A DNA stretch of 64,000 bases from Micromonospora avicenniae. Its GTDB lineage: Bacteria; Actinomycetota; Actinomycetes; Mycobacteriales; Micromonosporaceae. Numbering within the stretch: position 1 is the stretch's first letter; every line of letters starts with the position of its first letter. Position numbers and translations under genes: made by a program. The notes beneath the pieces were generated by a model. That model was given only the letters and a program-made list of their open reading frames with translations. It was not told the origin of the DNA and made no database searches. Location: positions 1 through 64,000 of the forward strand of contig NZ_FTNF01000026.1 in the NCBI RefSeq assembly GCF_900156065.1, written 5' to 3'. Positions 16,019 to 24,465 of the stretch are shown one piece after another.

Positions 16019-17380
16019 TCAGGTTTCACCCTGCCCGAGGTGCCCGTGTGGGGAGCACCATGGGCAGTGCTCGTCTTGGCGTGGTAGTTGGGCTGAGCGT
16101 TTGCGCTGTCGAGGAAGGTGGATCGTGGAGGTGGTGTCGCCGGCGTCGTGGTGCATGCCGGTGGTGGCTAGCATGAAGTGGTTGATGGCCTCCATGGCGA
16201 CGAGGCCGTTGAGGGCGATGACGCTGGGCGCTGGGACGCCTGCCACGTAGCGGGCGGCGGCCCGTTCGTGTTCGGGGTGCATGTCGATCGCGAGTTCGGT
16301 CGGGTCGATGAGGCCGTTGCACCACATGCAGCCGCTTCCCGGGACGAAGAACCGGTTAACGGCGTGGATCTCGCCGACGTTGCCTTGGTCGTCCACGGGG
16401 ATCTTGACGCCGATCTGGGTGGCAGGGATCAAGTACTGGTTCACGGTGGCGTTGACCCAGAAGCGGGCGGAGTGGCTGTCCGCGGCGAGGAAGATCCAGT
16501 CGCAGGAGGTCAAGGCCTGCCTCGCCCTGCTGGTCTCGACTCGCTCCTCGAGCACGGTGAGACGGATTTGGGGGTTGGCCCGTCGGGCGTTGCGTTCCGC
16601 GGGGACGGTCTTCGGTTTGTCGATGTCGTCGCGCTCGGCGGCTAGGAGCCGGGGCAGGTTGGTTTCGTCGACGGTGTCGTTGTCGATCAGGAGAAGGTTG
16701 CCGACGCCGAGTCGGGCGAGTCCTTCGACGAGGATGCTGCCGACTCCGCCGAGGCCGACGACGGCGACCCGCATGCGGCTAAGGGACTCCTGGCCGAGCT
16801 GCCCGAAGAGCCTCGCCTGCCGGTCATGTACGAGGTTGATCGCTCCCTCGCGGGCGGGCCGAGGCCGCAGGCGGATGAGGTTTCCGCCGGGGATGACGGT
16901 CTCCGCCAGGTTGACGCGGGACCCGTCGGGCAACCACAGGTCACCCGCGGCGGCCTGGGGAGTGAAGACCAGTCCACCGACGACCTGCCCGGTGATCTGC
17001 CGCAGCGCCGGGTAACCCCGCTCGTGGCTGGCCAGGTCGATGGGGGAGAAGCCGGCCCTGACATCGCCGAAGTGGTTGTGGACGGCGAGGTAGGCGAGCC
17101 CTTCGTTCCGCGCCCGGACGGCGGCGTCGCGCACGAAGGACGGCGCGAGTGCCCGGTAGCCGGTCTCGCCGGGAACGTAGTCGATCCCGTCCTTCGCGAT
17201 GATCAGCTCCCGCGCTAGCAGGCGAGGTCCGCGAGGGCCGTCAGCGCGTCCGGCGAGGATGACCGCGCCGTGCTCCTCCTTGTCGCCCCGGAACAGGTGA
17301 TCGGCCAAGGCGGCCCAGAGTCGGGGCGGCAGGGTGAGGCTCCAGCCATCGGTCGGTGGGTTCACTGGGTGACGAGCCAT
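16019..17380 (-). CDS. JAB (DUB-like)-ThiF/E1 fusion protein of a ubiquitin-like cassette
   Basis: 453 residues. Residues about 15-130 form a JAB/MPN domain: acidic residues at 35-36, then H101-N-H103 and S112-P-I-D115, a JAMM-like zinc site expected to cut isopeptide or C-terminal tails. Residues about 200-420 are a ThiF/E1 adenylation domain: G-L-G-G-V-G at 209-214, LLLIDNDTVDETNLPR (D, N and R of the ATP site) and a zinc-binding pair of Cys motifs (CMWC 351-354, CPWC 439-442). E1 activates a ubiquitin-like C-terminus with ATP. ATG 17380 overlaps the E2-like gene by 19 nt. One polypeptide thus carries both the activating and the removing activities. Last gene of the Ubl-E2-E1 operon. Confidence 0.85.
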   Translation of the reverse strand: MARHPVNPPTDGWSLTLPPRLWAALADHLFRGDKEEHGAVILAGRADGPRGPRLLARELIIAKDGIDYVPGETGYRALAPSFVRDAAVRARNEGLAYLAVHNHFGDVRAGFSPIDLASHERGYPALRQITGQVVGGLVFTPQAAAGDLWLPDGSRVNLAETVIPGGNLIRLRPRPAREGAINLVHDRQARLFGQLGQESLSRMRVAVVGLGGVGSILVEGLARLGVGNLLLIDNDTVDETNLPRLLAAERDDIDKPKTVPAERNARRANPQIRLTVLEERVETSRARQALTSCDWIFLAADSHSARFWVNATVNQYLIPATQIGVKIPVDDQGNVGEIHAVNRFFVPGSGCMWCNGLIDPTELAIDMHPEHERAAARYVAGVPAPSVIALNGLVAMEAINHFMLATTGMHHDAGDTTSTIHLPRQRKRSAQLPRQDEHCPWCSPHGHLGQGET

Positions 17381-17748
17381 GTGATCACCTTCTCGGCCTT
17401 GAGTGCCGCGTTGTCGATCCCGGCCCGCCAGCCGTTGGAGCGGCGGGACAACTGCATGGCCGGCCGGTTCTGCCAGTCGACCTGTTGGATGGCTGGCCCG
17501 TGGGGCTGCCCGTCGGTGCGGGTCAGCTTCCCGGTGTAGTGGGGGTAGACGTCCGCGCTCGGGTAGGCGGCGCTGACTTGGAAGCCCAGCCAGGTGGTCG
17601 ACGGGGTGTAGCTGGGGCCGACCTCGATGTCGTTGACGATCACGAAGGCGCCGCCGGCGCCGTCCGGGGTGACCTCGACCGGCTTGCCGGCGAAGTGTTC
17701 CCGGAGGGCGTCGACCGCTGTGGCGACCGCGGGAGTCAACGCGGTCAC
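17362..17748 (-). CDS. E2-like protein (prokaryotic E2 family E type), no cysteine
   Basis: 128 residues. The pattern W-L-G-F-Q-V-S-A-A-Y-P-S-A-D-V-Y-P-H-Y followed by R-T-D-G resembles the prokaryotic E2-like families found next to multi-ubiquitin, E1 and JAB genes (Prok-E2_E). Strikingly the whole protein contains no Cys, so a classical thioester E2 mechanism is impossible; His75 in the YPHY segment or another residue would have to act, or the protein is only a binding scaffold. Start GTG 17748 overlaps the Ubl stop by 4 nt (GTGA) and its own stop lies inside the E1 gene, so all three are coupled. Assignment rests on motif resemblance and gene order. Confidence 0.65.
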   Translation of the reverse strand: MTALTPAVATAVDALREHFAGKPVEVTPDGAGGAFVIVNDIEVGPSYTPSTTWLGFQVSAAYPSADVYPHYTGKLTRTDGQPHGPAIQQVDWQNRPAMQLSRRSNGWRAGIDNAALKAEKVITWLVTQ

Positions 17749-18020
17749 GAGTTGTCGTCCGGCGCGACGGCGAGGAACTCCTGGTTCGGGTGGACCGTGA
17801 CGGTGTCGTTGTCGCCGACGACCTCGTAGCGGTTGCCTCGCTTGACCGAGAGCTGGAAGTTCGGCTGGAGGTGGACGCCCTGCGCGATGGCGGCCTGCTT
17901 GATCTCCAGGCCGGTGACCCGGTGCTCGGGCAACTCGACCTGCTGGTTGTTGACCGAGACCGTGATGGTCCGGGGCGGGCGCTGGTTCTCGTTGACGCTC
18001 TCGGCGGCGCTGGTCGTCAT
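17745..18020 (-). CDS. Ubiquitin-like protein (multi-ubiquitin domain family, single domain)
   Basis: 91 residues. After a short tail of about 17 residues comes a beta-grasp pattern: RTITVSVNNQQVELPEHRVTG, a helix ending in IAQGVHLQPN, FQLSVKRGNRYEVVGDND, and TVTVHPNQEFLAV. The V-T-G-x-E-I-K-Q-A-A segment is typical of multi-ubiquitin domain (PF14452-like) proteins. Only one copy is present. The C-terminus is PDDNS, not Gly-Gly, so maturation or a non-classical linkage would be needed. ATG 18020 has a perfect GGAG site 6 nt upstream. First gene of the operon, divergent from the XRE regulator, with palindromic sites between. Confidence 0.8.
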   Translation of the reverse strand: MTTSAAESVNENQRPPRTITVSVNNQQVELPEHRVTGLEIKQAAIAQGVHLQPNFQLSVKRGNRYEVVGDNDTVTVHPNQEFLAVAPDDNS

Positions 18021-18072
18021 ATTGATCTCCTCAGATCGTTGCTGCGGTTGGAGCGCAGCAGGTACGGTGGAT

Positions 18073-18147
18073 GTCCTACAAGTAGGACACCGTTCGACTT
18101 GTCGAACGAGATCAACGCTACCACGCGAGCGTTCGACATGTCGAACG
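18073..18147. promoter_or_regulatory. Operator cluster: two matching 18-bp palindromes plus one 16-bp palindrome
   Basis: In the divergent region between the Ubl gene and the XRE gene, CGTTCGAC-TT-GTCGAACG (18091-18108) and CGTTCGAC-AT-GTCGAACG (18130-18147) share identical 8-bp arms and differ only in the 2-bp centre; their centres are 39 bp apart. A different palindrome, GTCCTAC-AA-GTAGGAC, lies at 18073-18088. The most economical reading is that the adjacent XRE protein binds the pair and represses both operons. It is not the actinobacterial LexA box, which has GAAC-N4-GTTC in the opposite arrangement. Confidence 0.75.
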
Positions 18148-18194
18148 GTGGTAGAAAGGTGGTTCGCGCAACCCTGCGAGGAGATGTCCCGCCC

Positions 18195-18575
18195 ATGGCC
18201 CAGACCAGGATCAACGTGCCGGCGCTGTACGCCGCCCTCGACGCCGCGCGGAAGAGCAAGAACCTCTCCTGGCGACAACTCGCCGCTGAGGTGGGGTGCA
18301 GTCCCTCGACGATGACCCGCCTGGCCAACGGCTATCGGCCGGACGCCGACGCCTTCATGACCCTCACGCAGTGGCTGAAGATGCCGGCGGAGAAATTCTG
18401 GATTTCCGAGGAAGGGGCGAGCCAGGACGACGAACAGCCCGAGCTCCTCGCCGAGGTAGGGGTACTTCTCCGGGCTCGCAAAGACCTCGGCGAGGAGGAG
18501 AAGCAGCACCTGCAGAACGTGCTGGAGGCGGCCATGAAGCTGCACGCCACCCAACGCGCGGCTCGGAACCGGTGA
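18195..18575 (+). CDS. XRE-family regulator paired with ImmA/IrrE protease
   Basis: 126 residues. Residues about 8-65 are a helix-turn-helix (YAALDAARKSKNLSWRQLAAEVG, PSTMTRLANGYRPDADAFMTL, WLKM). The remainder is acidic, charged and probably helical (LLRARKDLGEEEKQHLQNVLEAAMKL). ATG 18195 is used; the open frame upstream runs through the operator region and the Ubl gene and is not credible. It is followed after 3 nt by the metalloprotease gene, the classic arrangement in which the protease cleaves or inactivates the repressor on stress, as in ImmR/ImmA of ICEBs1 and DdrO/IrrE. Confidence 0.85.
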   Translation: MAQTRINVPALYAALDAARKSKNLSWRQLAAEVGCSPSTMTRLANGYRPDADAFMTLTQWLKMPAEKFWISEEGASQDDEQPELLAEVGVLLRARKDLGEEEKQHLQNVLEAAMKLHATQRAARNR

Positions 18576-18578
18576 CAC

Positions 18579-19184
18579 GTGGCCAAGAGGCTCTCCAAGG
18601 CCGAGATCCGGCGCCGAGCGATCGACATCCGCACGACCGACCTCGGCCTCACCGAATACGACCGGCTCTGCCCCTACGACCTCGCTCGTGAGCACGGAGT
18701 CGACGTGCACCCGCTGGAGGGCCTTGTCGCGGTGGGCTGTCCAGAAGAGTCGGTCATCTTCTTCGCCTCCGAACGTCCGGACGTCTGGTCGGCTGCGCTC
18801 GTTCCCGCCGGGGCGGGCCAGTTCATCGTCGAGAACACCGCACACCTGCCGCGCCGCCGCAGATACAACATCGCCCACGAGATGGCCCACGTGCTCCTCG
18901 AGCACGAGTTCGACCGGGTCATGTTCAGCGCGGAGGGGCGACGGGGCTGCGCCAACCCCACCAACAAGGACCAGGAGTGGGAAGCCGCCGAACTCGGCGC
19001 CGAGTTGCTCCTGCCCCAAGCAGCGGCATACAAGGCGGCCAAGGAGCACAGGACCGACGAAGACGTGGCCGACATCTTCGACGTCAGCCTCCCGGTTGCA
19101 CGCTGGCGCATGAACGGAACAGGAGCACGGATCGTCGCCCAGCGCACAGCCGCCAAGTGGGCCAAGTTCAGAAGAGGTCAATAA
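18579..19184 (+). CDS. ImmA/IrrE-family metallopeptidase
   Basis: 201 residues. The zinc motif H100-E-M-A-H104 sits in RYNIAHEMAHVLLEHE, with the downstream E-x-x-A-x-x-L-x-A-E-L-L-L-P segment (QEWEAAELGAELLLP) that supplies the third ligand and is standard for the family. The N-terminal part (YDLAREHGVDVHPLEG) is also typical. These proteases inactivate XRE-type repressors in response to DNA damage or another signal; the neighbouring XRE gene is the likely target. Start is GTG 18579, three bases after the regulator's stop. Together the pair probably controls the divergent ubiquitin-like operon. Confidence 0.9.
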   Translation: MAKRLSKAEIRRRAIDIRTTDLGLTEYDRLCPYDLAREHGVDVHPLEGLVAVGCPEESVIFFASERPDVWSAALVPAGAGQFIVENTAHLPRRRRYNIAHEMAHVLLEHEFDRVMFSAEGRRGCANPTNKDQEWEAAELGAELLLPQAAAYKAAKEHRTDEDVADIFDVSLPVARWRMNGTGARIVAQRTAAKWAKFRRGQ

Positions 19185-19721
19185 CTCCAGCTACATCCAA
19201 CACCGCACTGCTTCGGGGTCGCGGCGAGACGCTGGCATTCCGTTGCAGCGGTCCGCGTGACGGCTGCTGCGGAGCGGGCGGCGATTCGTGCTGTTCGGTG
19301 GATGCTCGTACGACGAGCTTCCCTCACATCCCGGCCTGCCCGGCGGATTATGGAGCGGTTCATGCGGGGCTTGGCGGCGGGGTTGGCGATTCCCATAACA
19401 GTGCCGCCGATTTCCATCGATGAAGTTCATGCCGGCGGTGACCCTTCGGCGCTGTCCCTAGCAACGCCAACGTCCGAATCGTCTCTCGCTGCCAAGCTGC
19501 CGCGACCGGCGTGACTGCCGGCTCTGGGGCCGTCACGCCTGCCTGGTTGGTCGCCGCTCCGGGAAGCGGGGATACGCCGTGGCTCACCGTCTGCTGAGTT
19601 GCAGCATGCGCTGGCGGTTTGCTCTTGACGGTGGGCGTGGACAGTGCGTTGCTCGTAGTAACAGCTGCTGGGAGAGCAGGTAAGGTGCCAGAGTTCAGAC
19701 GGAGGTCAAGGGAGCCAGTGC
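19185..19721. other. Gene-free stretch upstream of pglW, 537 bp
   Basis: No frame with a believable product. The last 50 nt carry the signals for pglW: a possible -10 (TAAGGT at 19680-19685) and a GGAGG binding site about 15 nt before the start. Some minus-strand frames around 19190-19430 have Arg-rich composition reminiscent of a decayed gene, but none was recognised. Confidence 0.45.
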
Positions 19722-22700
19722 ATGCGTGAGGATTCGCCGCGCTGGGAGCAGATCAACGCGAGCTCCTACACCTGGGAACAGGACGGGCTGCGTGAGCTGG
19801 CCAGCTACCTGCCCGACGCCGACCCGTACCACGTCTGGGCGAACGTCGAGTTCGTCGGCGCCGACGGGTCGATCAACGAGGTCGACGCGCTGGTGCTCAC
19901 CCCCAGCGGGCTCTACGTGCTGGAGCTGAAGCACTGGCAGGGGGAGATCCGCGGCGACGGCACCCAGTGGGTGCGCCGGGCACCCAACTCCCGGCTCATC
20001 CCCGAGGACAACCCGTACATCCTGGCCAACCGCAAGGCGAAGCGGCTGGCCAGCCTGATCCGCTACTACGCCCGCCAGCACGGCAGGGAGGGCCAGTCGC
20101 CCTACGTCGGCGCGGCGGTGTTCCTGCACGCCAGGGGCATGCGGGCGAGCCTGGACGCGATCGGCGGTCAGCACGTCTACGGCCTGGAGGGGCACGACTC
20201 CGGGCTGCCCGGCCTGAAGGATCTGCTGATCACGCAGCCCCGCAACCCGGCGCACCGGGTGGACGAGGCGCGCGGGCGGCAGATCGTCGAGCTAGTGCGC
20301 GGAGCCAAGATCCGGCCGTCGGTGGCGGACCGGAAAATCGGCCAACTGCTGCTGCACCCCAAGCCGTTCGCGGAGGGGCTCGGCTGGCAGGACTTCCTCG
20401 CCGGGCACGCCCTGGACACCTCGCTGGTGCGCCGGGTGCGGTTCTACCTGACCAGTCGGGCCGCGGAGCACGAGGTGCCGGCCATCCGCAGGGCGGCCGA
20501 GCGGGAGTTCCGCCTGCTGCAGGGCATCCACCACCCCGGGGTGGCCCGGGCGCACGACCTGGTCGAGCACGCCTGGGGCCCGGCGGTCGTCTTCGACCAC
20601 CAGCCGGACTGGGTACGCCTCGACCAGTGGCTGCTGCGCCGTGGTGACTCGCTGACTCTGGCCCAGCGGCTGCAACTGGTTCAGGATCTCGCCGAGATCA
20701 TCGACTACGCGCATTCCCGCCGGTTGGCCCACCGGGCGCTCTCGCCTCGGGCGATCTACGTGGGCGACCCCGACGGGTCGCGCCCGACGCTGGTGGTGAC
20801 CGACTGGCAGACCGGTGGACGGTTGAGTGGCAGTACCCAGCTCACCCGGCTAGGTCCGTCGAGCGACCCGGCCAGCCTGGAGCTGTTCTTCGACGACGAG
20901 GTCCGCCGCTACCAGGCGCCGGAGGCGGAGCACGCCACCCGCCTGCCCGGCCATCAGCTCGACGTGTTCTCCCTCGGCGCGCTGGCGTACCGGATCTTCG
21001 CTGGGGCGGCCCCGGCCGCCACGCCGGAGGAGCTGGTCAGCGCGGTCCGCGACGGCGGCCTGCACCTGGACGCCGCGGTCGACGGCATGCCGCTCGAACT
21101 CGTGAAGCTGGTCTACGACGCGACCCGGGGCGACCCCGGGCAGCGGCTCGCCGGTGTGTCGGCGATTCGCGCCGGGCTGGAGAAGGTGTGGGAGGAGCTG
21201 ACCGCTCCGGAGCCGGAGCCGGTGGCCGATCCCCTTTCGGCCCACCGGGGCGACCTGCTCGACGGCGGCCTGGAGGTGAAGGACCGGCTCGGTTCTGGTG
21301 CCACCGCCGTCGCCCTGCTGGTCAACCGGGTCGGGGAGTCCCGCGAGCTGGTGTTGAAGGTGGCCCGCGACGAGCAGCACGAGGAACGGCTGACCGCGGA
21401 GGCGCGTACCCTCGCGAAGTTGAAGCATCCCCAGGTGGCCGCGCTGGTCGACGGCCCGGTGCGGGTCGGCGGCCGGACCGCCCTGCTGATGGAGAGCGCC
21501 GGGCCGCGGACCCTCGCCGAGGAGCTGCGCGGTGGCCGGCTCGCGCTGGACCTGCTGGAGCGGTACGGGCGGGACCTGCTCGACATTGTCAACTACCTGG
21601 ACAGCCAGGGTGTCTGGCACCGTGATCTGAAGCCGGCCAACCTGGCGGCCCGGCCGAGGCCGAAGGACAAGCAACCGCACCTGTGCGTCTTCGACTTCTC
21701 GCTCTCGGCGGCTCCCGCCGACCAGCTCGGTGCGGGCACCGTCGGCTACCTTGACCCGTTCCTCGGCCCCCCGCGCCGGCTGCGCTTCGACGCGGCGGCC
21801 GAGCGGTTCGCCGCGGCCGTCGTGCTCTACGAGATGGCGACCGGCGTGCTGCCCAGGTGGGGCGACAACGCTAACCCGGCCGCGATCAGCGACGAGGTGA
21901 CGCTCGACCCGGCGGCGTTTGACCCGGCGGTAGCCGACCGGCTGGTGGAGTTCTTCGGCCGGGCGCTGGCCCGGGACGCTTCGGCCCGGTTCGACACGGT
22001 CGACGAGATGACCGACGCCTGGCGAGCCATCTTCCAGCAAGTCCCGCAGCCGGCCGTAACTCCGGTCGGTCCGATGCCGTCGGTGGTGGGGCTGACCCGC
22101 GAGTCGCCGCTGGAGGTTACCGAGCTGACTGCCCGGGCCCGCTCGGCGCTGGAACGGCTCGGCCTGCACACCGTCGGTGAGCTGCTGGACGCGGAACCGT
22201 CGGCGCTGACACGGGCCAAGGGCGTACCGGACGCCACCCGCAAGGAGATCCTCGCCCAGGCGCGGGCGCTGCGCGCCGTGCTGCCCTCCGAGTCCGACCG
22301 GGAGCCCACCGACGAGCGGGCACTGGCGCAGGGCGTCGAGGCCCTGTGCGCGACTCTGCTGCCGGCCGCCTCGTCCCGCAATCACCGCACTGTGGCGCTG
22401 CTGCTCGGGCAGGCCCCCACCGACGATGGCACGTTCCTGTGCTGGCCGGCGCAGAGCGACGTCGCCCGAGCCGCTGGGAAGAAGCAACCGCAGATCTCGG
22501 TGCTGCTTCGCAACCAGGCCCGGGTCTGGTTGGACAATCCGGCGCTGGGGGCGGTGCGCAACGAGATCGTGGCGCTGCTCGACGCCCGCGGCGCGGTGAT
22601 GTCCGCCGAGGAGTTGGCTCAGGCGCTGATCGCCGCCCGCGGCTCCTACACGCCCGCGCCGAAGCGGCTGCCGCAGGCGATCGGGCTGGTCCGGGCCGCC

Positions 22701-23852
22701 GTCGAGGCCGAGTTGAGCACGGGTGGGGACGCCCGGGTGGCGATCCAGCGGTTCCGCGCCTCCGGCACCGTCCTGGTCGGCCGGGAGCCGGACGACCCGG
22801 CGTCCGACGTCACCGCCGCCGACTTCCTCGGGTACGTGGTGGAGCTGGGCGGCCGGGCCGCCGAGCTGGCCGCCGCCGACCCGCTGCCGACCCGGCAACG
22901 CGCCGTCGACGAGCTACGCCGGCTGCCCGCGCCGACGGGGATGCCGGCGATGGCCGACCTGCGGCTGCTGCAGCTCGCGGCGGCGGGAAGCAACGACCGG
23001 GTCGACGTCAACGCGCAGGGGCAGCTCTACCCGGTGGAGATGTCGGCGGAGCGGGCGCTGCGGCTGTCGGTGGGGAGCCTGATCGGCCAGCGGCTCAGCG
23101 AGAAGCAGATCCGCGACCGGGTGCACAGCCGTTTCCCTCGGGCGGAGAAGGTGCCCAACCGCCCCGCCCTAACCGACCTGCTCGCGACGGCCGAGGTGCC
23201 GCTGACCTGGCATGCCTACGACCAGGCGTATGGGCCGGCGAGCACGGCGGCCTCGGTGACCGGCACCCGGTTGGCGAGCACCCACGCCCCGCTGCTCGGG
23301 CTCACCGCCGCCGACGAGGTGGGGGACAAGCTGGCCTCTGCCATCGAGCGGCGCGCGTTCCTGGCGGTGCTGGCGCCGCTGCGCCGGCTCGGCCCGGCCC
23401 GGCGGGCGCTGCTGGCCCGGCTGTCGCTGACCGAAGTGGACGTCACGGCCATCCTGCTGGAGCGGCTGCGCTCGCTCGGCTTTCCGTGGGAGGCGATCGT
23501 GTCGGCTGACAACGGCTCGCCGCAGGACGCGGACTTCCGGAGCCTGGTCGACCTGGTCAAACACCAGGTGGTGCCGGCGGTCAGCGCCGCCATCGCCGCC
23601 GCCGACGGGCCGGTGCTGCTCACTGAAGCGGCGCCGCTGACCCGGTACGGGCAGCTCGGGCTGCTCCAGGAACTGGCCGACCCGACCCGGCCCCGGCCGG
23701 CTGCCCGGCTGCTGCTGATCCCGGCCCGCCGCCCCGAGCCGGCATTGCTGGATGGGGTGCAGGTGCCGCTGACGTCCCCGGCCAGCCAGTCGCTCTGGCT
23801 AGCCGGCGACTGGATTGAGGCGGTGCACTTGCCGGCAGGCAGGAAACCGTAA
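19722..23852 (+). CDS. pglW: BREX-2/Pgl serine/threonine kinase PglW
   Basis: 1376 residues. A NERD domain opens the protein (WANVEFVGADGSINEVDALVL, then ELKHWQGEI at 68-76). A first kinase-like domain (about 230-480) is degenerate: the catalytic loop reads HRALSPRAI from residue 337, lacking the Asp, and the DFG equivalent is DWQ. The second kinase domain (about 515-760) is canonical: LGSGATAVAL from 523, LKVARD, H633-R-D-L-K-P-A-N, and VFDFS. A helix-hairpin-like segment (LERLGLHTVGELLDAEPSALTR) and a long alpha-rich C-terminus follow. PglW is the regulatory kinase of the phage growth limitation/BREX type 2 system. ATG 19722. It is separated from pglX by about 7 kb of cargo. Confidence 0.93.
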   Translation: MREDSPRWEQINASSYTWEQDGLRELASYLPDADPYHVWANVEFVGADGSINEVDALVLTPSGLYVLELKHWQGEIRGDGTQWVRRAPNSRLIPEDNPYILANRKAKRLASLIRYYARQHGREGQSPYVGAAVFLHARGMRASLDAIGGQHVYGLEGHDSGLPGLKDLLITQPRNPAHRVDEARGRQIVELVRGAKIRPSVADRKIGQLLLHPKPFAEGLGWQDFLAGHALDTSLVRRVRFYLTSRAAEHEVPAIRRAAEREFRLLQGIHHPGVARAHDLVEHAWGPAVVFDHQPDWVRLDQWLLRRGDSLTLAQRLQLVQDLAEIIDYAHSRRLAHRALSPRAIYVGDPDGSRPTLVVTDWQTGGRLSGSTQLTRLGPSSDPASLELFFDDEVRRYQAPEAEHATRLPGHQLDVFSLGALAYRIFAGAAPAATPEELVSAVRDGGLHLDAAVDGMPLELVKLVYDATRGDPGQRLAGVSAIRAGLEKVWEELTAPEPEPVADPLSAHRGDLLDGGLEVKDRLGSGATAVALLVNRVGESRELVLKVARDEQHEERLTAEARTLAKLKHPQVAALVDGPVRVGGRTALLMESAGPRTLAEELRGGRLALDLLERYGRDLLDIVNYLDSQGVWHRDLKPANLAARPRPKDKQPHLCVFDFSLSAAPADQLGAGTVGYLDPFLGPPRRLRFDAAAERFAAAVVLYEMATGVLPRWGDNANPAAISDEVTLDPAAFDPAVADRLVEFFGRALARDASARFDTVDEMTDAWRAIFQQVPQPAVTPVGPMPSVVGLTRESPLEVTELTARARSALERLGLHTVGELLDAEPSALTRAKGVPDATRKEILAQARALRAVLPSESDREPTDERALAQGVEALCATLLPAASSRNHRTVALLLGQAPTDDGTFLCWPAQSDVARAAGKKQPQISVLLRNQARVWLDNPALGAVRNEIVALLDARGAVMSAEELAQALIAARGSYTPAPKRLPQAIGLVRAAVEAELSTGGDARVAIQRFRASGTVLVGREPDDPASDVTAADFLGYVVELGGRAAELAAADPLPTRQRAVDELRRLPAPTGMPAMADLRLLQLAAAGSNDRVDVNAQGQLYPVEMSAERALRLSVGSLIGQRLSEKQIRDRVHSRFPRAEKVPNRPALTDLLATAEVPLTWHAYDQAYGPASTAASVTGTRLASTHAPLLGLTAADEVGDKLASAIERRAFLAVLAPLRRLGPARRALLARLSLTEVDVTAILLERLRSLGFPWEAIVSADNGSPQDADFRSLVDLVKHQVVPAVSAAIAAADGPVLLTEAAPLTRYGQLGLLQELADPTRPRPAARLLLIPARRPEPALLDGVQVPLTSPASQSLWLAGDWIEAVHLPAGRKP

Positions 23853-23869
23853 CGCGGGATGGCGTTGCC

Positions 23870-24465
23870 TCAGCCGGTGTCGGCGGCGACTGCGGGAGCG
23901 ACCTGTTCGGATCGGGGTTGCGGGGGCACCCACGACTCTTCGATCTCATCGAAGGCAGTTCGTCGCGGCCCGTCAAGGCGGGCTGGTCGGACGAGGAAGG
24001 CCATGCGATACCGCCGCGGGTCTGCCGCGAGCAGTAGGGCCATGAGCCGGTCGCCCCGTTCGACAACCTGACGGGCGGTGACAAAGGCAGAGGCGAGGTC
24101 GTCGAGGTTACGCATTCGCTGCTCGGGCTCGCCGTCAGCGATCCAGATCGTCCAGCCATCGTCATCCGGCTCCGGACCTGACGTCTGGTCGCTGGCTGTC
24201 GGATCATCCTCCTCGGGGGGTACGGGCAGGTCGAACGCGTTGTCTTGCCTGAGTAGCTCATCTACGAGGTCGTGCAGGTCGCCGATGGCATCGACAAGCT
24301 TTCGACCAGCGGAGACCATGTCCGGATTGTCGGTGGATAGGCGCGGGACGAGAACCCGTGTGAGCTTGCGATGGAGCAGCTTCCAGTCGTGGTGAAGTCC
24401 GGCAGGCCACATGAGCATCCACAAAGCGGAGACGCGGCTGATCACGTCGGTGGCGCCTTCAGCTA
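23870..24465 (-). pseudogene. Membrane protein gene, 3' part, split by IS630 element
   Basis: The C-terminal part of a gene whose 5' part lies at 25706-26173. When the element and one TA copy are removed, the frame joins without a shift: PTWQL continues as AEGATDVISRVSALWML. This part is soluble, acidic in the middle (VPPEEDDPTASDQTSGPEPDDDGW), and ends 17 nt from the convergent pglW stop. The interruption must be recent because both halves remain open and no other damage is seen. The uninterrupted product would be about 355 residues with two N-terminal membrane helices. Function not recognised. Confidence 0.8.

Noticed and set aside
15766..16029. 87-codon minus-strand frame after the JAB-E1 gene
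   Set aside because: Starts at a GTG inside the upstream gene without a binding site; no family or composition support, so only mentioned as a possible relic.
18091..18147. Palindromes as SOS (LexA) boxes
   Set aside because: The actinobacterial LexA box has GAAC-N4-GTTC; here the half-sites are in the opposite order (GTTC outside, GAAC outside on the other arm), so XRE binding is more likely.
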